Shown one piece after another: positions 57,670 to 64,000 of a DNA stretch of 64,000 bases. The notes beneath the pieces are model-generated. The model searched no databases. It was not told where the DNA came from and saw only the letters and a program-made list of their open reading frames with translations. The number at the start of each line of letters is the position of its first letter. Positions within the stretch are counted from its first letter, which is position 1. A program made the translations under genes and the position numbers. The stretch comes from Gordionus sp. m RMFG-2023 (lineage: Eukaryota > Nematomorpha > Gordioida > Chordodea > Parachordodidae): positions 27,877,561 through 27,941,560 of the forward strand of contig NC_088775.1 in NCBI RefSeq assembly GCF_954871325.1, read 5' to 3'.

Positions 57670-58692
57670 TACCGATATTTTTTTATGATATTTTTTCTAT
57701 CAATTTTTATTTTTGCCTACAAATTTAATTTTTTTTGTGAAATATTTTTAAGAGAATTTTGCCTACAATATTAATTTTTGTAAAATATAGGAATTATTAA
57801 TTTCGCAAATTTAAGATATCTTTAGGAGAATTTTGCTTACAAATTTAATTTTTTTTGTGGTAAAATTTAGGAATTATTAATTCCGCATATTTAAAATATT
57901 TTTAGAAGAATTTTGCTTACAAATTTAATTTATTTTGTGGTAAATATAGGAATTATTAATTTCGCAAATTTAAGGGATATTTTGTATTAGGGCTAAAATA
58001 TACCCCACCTTTGAAGTGTGATTTTTAACCTTTCTAGTGAAGGATTAAATCGGAATATAGTACGCAATTAAATATAGTATTAAAATTTATACACGAAATA
58101 TAGTATTAAATACCCAATTTTATTCATTAAATTGAAATGAAATTAATACAGTGATTTATAAAATGAATAAAAATGTCAAAACGATTTAACAATTTATATT
58201 TTCTAAAATATCTATATTTAAGAAGATATTCATGAATATTATCGCGATCCCCAAGTCTTTTGTAGTTTTCTTTTAGGTCCCGCCACAACCTTTCGACTTT
58301 TTGGGCGTGGATGAATCTGTCATTAGGATCAATAAAATTTCGCGAATGATTAACCCGATAATGGAGATAATTGGCTTGTTCTAGCCTATTATATCTAAGA
58401 TAAATAGATTTAAATTTATTACCACTTTTGATTTACAGGAAAAATATATTTGCATACCCTAAACATGAGTCAGTCATTATCGTCGAATCTTGCATTACAT
58501 TATCTTTAACCACACGTAGTGTGGTATCAAATATGTTAAATAAAAATTTGTAGAAAAAACTTTTTTAAATATCTTAAATAAAAAATTAAATTTGTAGGCA
58601 AAATTCTCTTAAAAATTTCTTCACAAAAAAAAATTAAATTTGTAGGCAAAAATAAAAAATTGATAAAAAAAATATCATAAAAAAATAACATA
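57670..58692 (-). mobile_element. Merlin-type (IS1595-like) element relic with long inverted ends
   Basis: Inverted arms about 57674-57785 and 58565-58692 share TTTTTGCCTACAAATTTAAT and AAGAGAATTTTGCCTAC. The left arm contains three to four copies of an about 85-bp unit with GAATTATTAATTTCGCAAAT (57700-57975). Between the arms, on the minus strand, is a Merlin transposase relic. The exact borders and target duplication could not be set because the 13-bp T-rich unit overlaps them. Lies within the MULE. Confidence 0.7.
58128..58530 (-). pseudogene. Merlin / IS1595-like transposase remnant
   Basis: Minus strand. The first piece reads VVKDNVMQDSTIMTDSCLGY, the second catalytic Asp region (x-x-x-TDxWxGY). 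After a damaged stretch comes HYRVNHSRNFIDPNDRFIHA then QKVERLWRDLKENYKRLGDR and HEYLLKYRYFRKYKLLNRFD, matching the VNHSENFVDP...HTQ-x-IE-x-LW-x-x-LK signature of the DDE_Tnp_IS1595 (ISXO2-like) domain found in animal Merlin transposons; the Glu of VERLW is the third catalytic residue. Stops TAA at 58128-58130. The N-terminal half is absent. Confidence 0.85.
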
Positions 58693-58941
58693 AAAAAAAT
58701 ATTTTTTATCTCATTTCTCTTTTATACATACATATTTTTTAATTCATTTTTAATATATTATTAGTTTTTATATATATATATTTTTAATTATAATTCGTAA
58801 ATGAAAAATTTGTGAAATTTGTTATTTAATAAATAAAGTATCTCATCCATCACATAAAAAAATAAAAATAAAATATAAAATAAATAAAAAAATATATACC
58901 CCCCCCCCCCCCCCTCCGGGAGTGGTAGTAACCGAATTATT

Positions 58942-59249
58942 AATTTAATTTTCCGGTTAAATTAATTATTAGCTTTTAGAAAGAAAGAAAGAAAAATAAT
59001 TGATTAGCGTTATAATGTCAGAATGTTTTCAGAGAATAAAGGGTCTTTTATTTATGTAGTCCTGCCTTCCAAAATATATTTATTTAAATATAAATTTATA
59101 AATATTTTTTTTTCAACTTTTAAAATAATAAAGTTTCTTAATATTTGATTACAGAAAAATAATTGAGCAATTTGATTTTACTTATTCGTTTATAAAATAA
59201 AATTACATTAATGATTAGTCCAACTGATAATATGATTTTTTCATATTTA
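58942..59249. other. AT-rich gap
   Basis: A short AAAG microsatellite at about 58979-58995. Otherwise nothing. Confidence 0.5.
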
Positions 59250-60250
59250 ATTGTTTTAGTCTAAGAAATTATTATCACATATATTCATTCCTTCTTATTT
59301 CTCTATTTGAAACTGGATAAAGTTTTCTTAGCCATTTTAAATACTAGAAGTACTTTCTTCAATTATCATACAGTTATTACTATTATTAAAGCAGCTTCAA
59401 CTAATAAGGTTTGGCTAGATATCATTTCATAGTTTGATTATCGTCTATTAGTATATTTTCATCGTTTTGATTAATGTCTATTGATGGTGTGTTTTGCCTT
59501 GCTTCTAATTATACTTCCTTTCCTGAATCTTATTATAGTCGAGTCTATATTTTCAATGGTTAATATGTCATCTTATCTATAAATCTAAATTTGTTTTAGC
59601 TAAAAAGACATTGGTCCTGTTATTCTAACAATGATACCTGGTATCTAATTATATTTTTTAAAATCTTTTATATATTTTTTAAAATTTTTGCATGCAATTT
59701 TGAAATTTTTTGCATATATTTTTTAATTTTAAAAAAATTGGTAGTTGGTATGTAAGGATGCGGATAAATATGTTTTAGTAATTGTAGTGGATCGATTCGT
59801 TGAAATTTAGGCATAATTGAACATGAAGATTATTTGCCGAATATTACTATTATTAAAAAGCATATCCTCCTTTTAAAAGTTTATACCAAGCTCTCCCCCT
59901 CTTGATCATGGATGATACGGTTCACTATATTTTTATTTTTGATTAATTTTGCTAAATTGAACTCTCTTTTTCGAAATAGAGGCGCATTATCTGTAATAAA
60001 AATTTTGGTATCCAAAAATGACAAAAAGTCTTAATAATACCTTTTCTTCCATAAAATTATATTTAGTAAGTTTTTTATTTTGGGTCGCCTACTAAAACTA
60101 GATATTATCACTAATCTAATATTGGGTGCTTAAAAATCGAAATGAATTCATTTTATTAATATTGAGCCACCAAACATTATCTTATGCTAGCAATTTACTG
60201 ATCACACCCTGGTGGCTTATGTAAAAAGAATAAAACATTTATGTAGATTT
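59250..60250 (-). mobile_element. LTR-retrotransposon integrase fossil (probably gypsy)
   Basis: Minus-strand pieces: SHQGVISKLLA and DNVWWLNI (integrase zinc-binding region, about 60215-60140), then LDTKIFITDNAPLFRKREFN (catalytic core region with TDNAP, about 60020-59960), and possible C-terminal integrase sequence to about 59300. Only the integrase part remains, broken repeatedly; no terminal repeats seen. Old. Confidence 0.55.
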
Positions 60251-60292
60251 TTAGGAACTATAGTTTTAATACCCATATTATATATCCCGCCT

Positions 60293-62122
60293 CAGGCGCG
60301 TACGCAGCGGAGGGGGGCAGGGGGACAAATCACTCCCCAAAAGCCAAAAAATGCAGATGCCGTTTTATATTTTTCAAAAATATAATTGTTAATATTATTT
60401 TATATTTCTTAATATTTATTCCTATCTCATATATATATATTTAATTACATTTATTTATCACATTCATATACTAAGTTATTTTATCAATTAATTTCGATTT
60501 CAAGTTATCCTTGGCGTAGTTTACCTATTATTTTAAATTTTAGTGGAGTATTATTTATCTAAATTTCTAGTCAAAATTATATTTGAAACTCCTTGTCCAA
60601 CAGGAAGAAAGAAATTGCAAGCTTGCCCAACAAGATCGAGTCTCCGCGCCATCAAGCATAACAGCTTTTATGAAGTTAGAAGAGCCGATTATTAATGCTA
60701 TTACTGAAATATCACAATGGCTTGAATAAAATATTTCCTCAGAAGCAAGAAAATTATTGGATTCAACTTATTTCAATTTTTTTTTCTCATTAGAATGTAT
60801 TATTTAATTATACAACTATTTTATGTAATACTTTTCAAAAACATGACATTGACTGGATTAAGAAGATGAGAATAGCGGAGAGCATTTTATTATAACTCAA
60901 AAAATTAGAGCTAATGTTGATGAAGAACATATTTTATATGTTATAGTTGAGTTAAAAACAGAACTATACGTGTTTAAAATTTGTCCCCCTCGACTAGCAG
61001 CAAGCAAGCTCATCGTAAAAACATTAATATAGGATCAGTAGAAGAGTATTATAAAACAAACTCTCTTGGATACATTTATAACCCAAATAAATGAATGGTT
61101 TTTAATTCATCAAGCAGCACTTACAAATCCGCAGATATAACTTCCACAAAAGTCTTTCCAACCTTTTTCAGATGGTGATAAAAAAAAATATATTCGTTAG
61201 CTTTTTATCATAATGTTAAAGTATCTTATGATGCCTTATTAGTTGAATAACTATGATTAAAAGATTAACTATGGTTGATACAGTCCTAAAAATGCTATGG
61301 ATGCTTTGCATTATTTCAAACACATTTTAGATTATATTCCCAATGTATTAAAATGGTTATATATATTAGCAACTCTCCCCATATACACTCTCTTTTTTAA
61401 GAAGAATAACAGAGCCATGTAGATAGTACCATTTTTAGGGCACGGCCCGGATTTTTTAAAAAAATTTTCAGACCCGACCCGAATTCTTTTAAAATAAATT
61501 ATATTTAAAATATACAGCTCGGCCCGGTATTTTTTTTAAAAAATTTTTTAGGCCCAGCCTGGGTGTTTTTTTAAAAAAAATTTCGGGCCCGGCCTGGATA
61601 TGTTTAAAAAAATTATAATACGTGCGCGGGGCCGGGCCTACAACTCTCTGAAAAACATACCTATGAAATACAACTTCTGTAAGTAGATTGAATGATTTGG
61701 ATCTTTTAAATATTCATAGACATTTAACGCCAAGCAAGGATAGATAATTGAAAAATTATCTCAAAACATACAAAATACAATAATTCCTAAGAAACTTTTT
61801 GTGTATTAATTTATATTTCCAACATTTAAATTTTTTATACTTTATATATAAATTTTAAAGGCTCAAAAAATTCAAATTTCAATTTTGGGTCATTTAAGTG
61901 ATTCATATCGTGGTTATATTTTATAATTCACATTTATTTTATAGTTTTTCAATGCTGGTTTATATAATTTTTTTGTAATTCACATTTATTTAAAATTGTA
62001 TATTAGAAAAGTTATTAGTCCTAATAAATTTATGCTTAATATTTTTAAATAACAATAATATTTCTTAAAAAATTTTATTATCTCCCCCCCCCCCCCAGAC
62101 CAAATTCCGGCGTACACGCCTG
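60293..62122 (+). mobile_element. hAT element with defined ends
   Basis: Ends CAGGCGCGTACGCAGCGGAG (60293) and, inverted, CAGGCGTGTACGCCGGAATT (ending 62122), both followed by G-rich runs on the inward strand (GGGGGG and a 13-base G tract). The flanking octamers TCCCGCCT (60285-60292) and TCCGGCCT (62123-62130) differ at one base, a hAT-type 8-bp duplication. The plus-strand interior is a very decayed transposase: PSSITAFMKLEEPIINAI (about 60650) and LHYFKHILDYIPNVLKWLYI then LATLPIYTLFFKKNNRAM (about 61305-61420), the latter equivalent to the hAT dimerisation motif (LATLPVTT...ERSFS) with the ERSF core lost. A GGCCCGG-family MITE is inserted at about 61410-61650. Confidence 0.8.
61410..61650. 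mobile_element. GGCCCGG-family MITE copy
   Basis: Begins CAGAGCCATGTAGATAGTAC, ends CCTACAACTCTCTG (inverted CAGAGAGTTGTAGG). Interior of GGCCCGG words separated by A/T runs. Inserted in the hAT, interrupting the last readable part of its transposase. Duplication not clear. Confidence 0.6.
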
Positions 62123-62130
62123 TCCGGCCT

Positions 62131-63524
62131 CCATGGTTAATTCATTCTGTTTATTGAAAAAAAGGTTTAAATTTCATCGATTACTTTCTGCCAACCAAAA
62201 TACAAATTATTATATATATTTTTTATTAAAAATTTTAAAATATTTTAATCACTTCATCTCATAAAATATAATAATAACAGTAAGATAAAGTACAAATGAT
62301 ATATAAATACCTTATAATTAAATTATAAGGTTAGCATCAAATAATTAATTTTTAATATTTAATTTAATGACATTTAAATATTTGCGATTTAGCCATAGTC
62401 AATTTAACTAATCAAATATTTATATTTGGGTTTAATTTTTTTAGATATTGTTTATCAATTAGAATATATTATCTACAGGAATTTTTTTTACTGCTCTATA
62501 TTAATAAAATTTATTTATCATCACACATATATTATATTTATTATTTAACACTCAGTTTATAAGAACTCTCTACAGAAAGCTTATGTTTTATACTGCTTAA
62601 AACATTATTTGCAATAATCATAATGAATAACTAGTTATAATAGCTTTCAAGTAAGTTGTTACTTAAAAAATATCATAAAAAACTACGATGACTACCATAG
62701 CAAATTCAAATGAGTACGAATAATAATCATGATCACCCAAGGCTTAAACTCGCAAAAAGAGATTGATCTCCAGTTGAGATCTTTTGATTAGTAATCGATT
62801 GAACCTATATTAAACATGTTTACCTTTCCTTATAAAGTCAAGATAAAACAACTTTGTATATATATAATAAAATTAAAAGTAATAGTAAATAAATCTAAAT
62901 AGGCTTAAAACCCCTTTTAAAATAAGAAATTATGAAAGAATGGGATTTTAAGCTAATTAAAACTTTTTGAGTTATATTGAAAATAAGATTTATAAATCGA
63001 AGTGCTTAGATCAGAAACCCGCAGAAGTACTATTGGTTAGAGCCGGGATTTTTTTTTTAGCCCGGCACGGGTTTTATATTTTAAGACTCGCCCGGTTTTT
63101 TTCAAAATATATTACTATTACTTTTAATTTTTATATAATAGCGAAATATTCTATTACAGCCCAGCCCGGGTATTTTTTAGAAAAAAATTAGACCTGGCCC
63201 GGCCTGGGTATTTAAAAAGATTAAAACAGGCACACACGGGATGTCTCTGGTTTAAATAAAGGTAAGTGAAAATCTGACCATTTCATTATAAAGTAACTAT
63301 TGATTAAAATGATTTTTTTTTAATCTCATTTGTAAAAATATTATTGAAAAAGAAACTTAGGAAAAGAAAGAAAGAATTTTTAATAATTTATCTTTATTAT
63401 CAAATGTTAAAAATCAAATTAAACTCTAAATTTAAAAATTGATTAATACTATTTTTTGTTTCCATTAGTTTTAACTTTTAATTATTTTTAAACACATATT
63501 ATACCATCCATTTTACTATTTTAG
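62131..63524. other. AT-rich stretch before the gene C exon, with one MITE copy
   Basis: Another GGCCCGG-family copy lies at about 63036-63250 (TTAGAGCCGGGA ... ending near CCCGGGATGTCTCTGG-like sequence). The open frame at 62967-63191 crosses it and is not a gene. Nothing else is seen. Confidence 0.5.
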
Positions 63525-63692
63525 GTAATTCGATTAAAATATTGGAAGTGTATATTGGATATCAAAAAATAATGAATATTAATTTTAAATGCAAATCAAT
63601 GAACCAAAATTTAAACCCAACATTAGTAGAGTGTACTGATTTAGTACCTAACAGAAGTAAATCAATTAAATTAATCATAGATTATTTTAGAG
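63525..63692 (+). CDS. Gene C exon: fucolectin-like domain, middle part
   Basis: Open exon with acceptor TACTATTTTAG before 63525 and donor AGAG/GTTAGA after 63692, phase 1 at both ends, as in exon 2 of gene A. It reads NSIKILEVYIGYQKIMNINF, equivalent to the LSNVEIRVG strand, then KCKSMNQNLNPTLVECTDLV and RSKSIKLIIDYFRG. It lacks the CG pair but has Cys at comparable positions. Its N-terminal partner exon was not found upstream and the following exon would be beyond the window. It is therefore an orphan exon of a third lectin gene or a further domain of a longer one. Confidence rests on splice signals, phase and the EVYIG strand. Confidence 0.55.
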
Positions 63693-64000
63693 GTTAGACT
63701 CGCATGCCCTCCTCGAATAAAAAAAACTTTAAAAAAGTGAATTAAATTATTATAATATATCGGTTTTCAAAAGTTTTAAGAATATATTTACTTATTTTTG
63801 ATCAGGATGATTTGAAATATTTTTATTTATTTTAGAATATATTTTATTAATTAGTTCTTTCTTTTTAAAATAAACGACATATCATCATAACACTTTACTT
63901 CTCAGACTATTCTTCACACTATGCTTGATATTGAAACACATTATGACTAGATTTTTCATATTTTGATCCTTATTTTATTATACATTTTATTTATCTAAGA
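63693..64000. other. Presumed gene C intron
   Basis: AT-rich, no coding or repeat feature recognised to the window end. Confidence 0.4.

Larger units (their letters stand above)
55321..58933 (-). mobile_element. Composite Mutator-like (MULE) transposon
   Basis: Ends GGTTGTTGCCACTCTCGGGG (55321) and, inverted, GGTTACTACCACTCCCGGAG (ending 58933) are bounded by a perfect 8-bp duplication, GAATTATT, at 55313-55320 and 58934-58941. GG termini and 8-9 bp duplication fit MULEs, and the interior holds the C-terminal part of a MULE transposase (56618-57098, minus). The 3.6-kb element is swollen by tandem arrays next to the left end (55370-56330) and carries a second transposon relic of the Merlin type (about 57670-58690). 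The transposase is incomplete, so the copy is not autonomous. Confidence 0.88.

Noticed and set aside
62967-63191. Plus-strand 74-residue frame
   Set aside because: It crosses a GGCCCGG MITE copy and has no domain; composition explains it.

Overview
The window is AT-rich animal DNA. Evidence: spliced exons with GT-AG borders, F-type lectin (fucolectin / F5-8 type C-like) domains, and a dense load of eukaryotic transposons. An invertebrate with a compact-intron habit is likely (three introns here are only 41-44 bases). I cannot name the species. I recognise no prokaryotic operon, CRISPR array, tRNA or rRNA.

Host genes, all on the + strand: a set of secreted-lectin-like exons. Gene A has eight exons (4160-4372, 6677-6817, 12438-12518, 14917-15273, 15315-15548, 27991-28245, 28290-28393, 28435-28560) that make three fucolectin-like domains and end in a stop. 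Gene B has three exons (31030-31257, 39552-39724, 40272-40370) that make one domain. An isolated middle exon at 63525-63692 starts or continues a third gene C. Splice phases agree at every junction I propose. No signal-peptide exon was found for any of the three.

Almost everything else is mobile DNA lying in introns or between the genes. The best-defined elements are: a hAT at 1704-3953 (8-bp target duplication); a 5'-truncated but open non-LTR retrotransposon with a C-terminal restriction-like endonuclease at 7763-9850, plus four decayed relatives, all on the + strand; a foldback MULE-like element at 9939-11460 (9-bp duplication); a hAT-type MITE at 11553-11992 (8-bp duplication); a small MITE at 16882-17104 nested in a retroelement copy (8-bp duplication); a fossil Ty3/gypsy element around 20100-27140 interrupted by a second LTR element; a hAT transposase at 41912-43780 next to a 951-bp palindrome (43936-44886); a Tc1/IS630-like element at 45532-47379 inserted in another hAT; a MULE at 55321-58933 (8-bp duplication) that also holds a Merlin-type transposase relic and long tandem arrays; and a hAT at 60293-62122.

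Reading the whole: a small family of lectin genes whose introns have been inflated from tens of bases to 8-12 kb by successive, often nested, transposon insertions. The lectin exons stay open and in phase while the surrounding transposase genes have mostly decayed. The one recent-looking insertion is the GC-richer retrotransposon at 7763.
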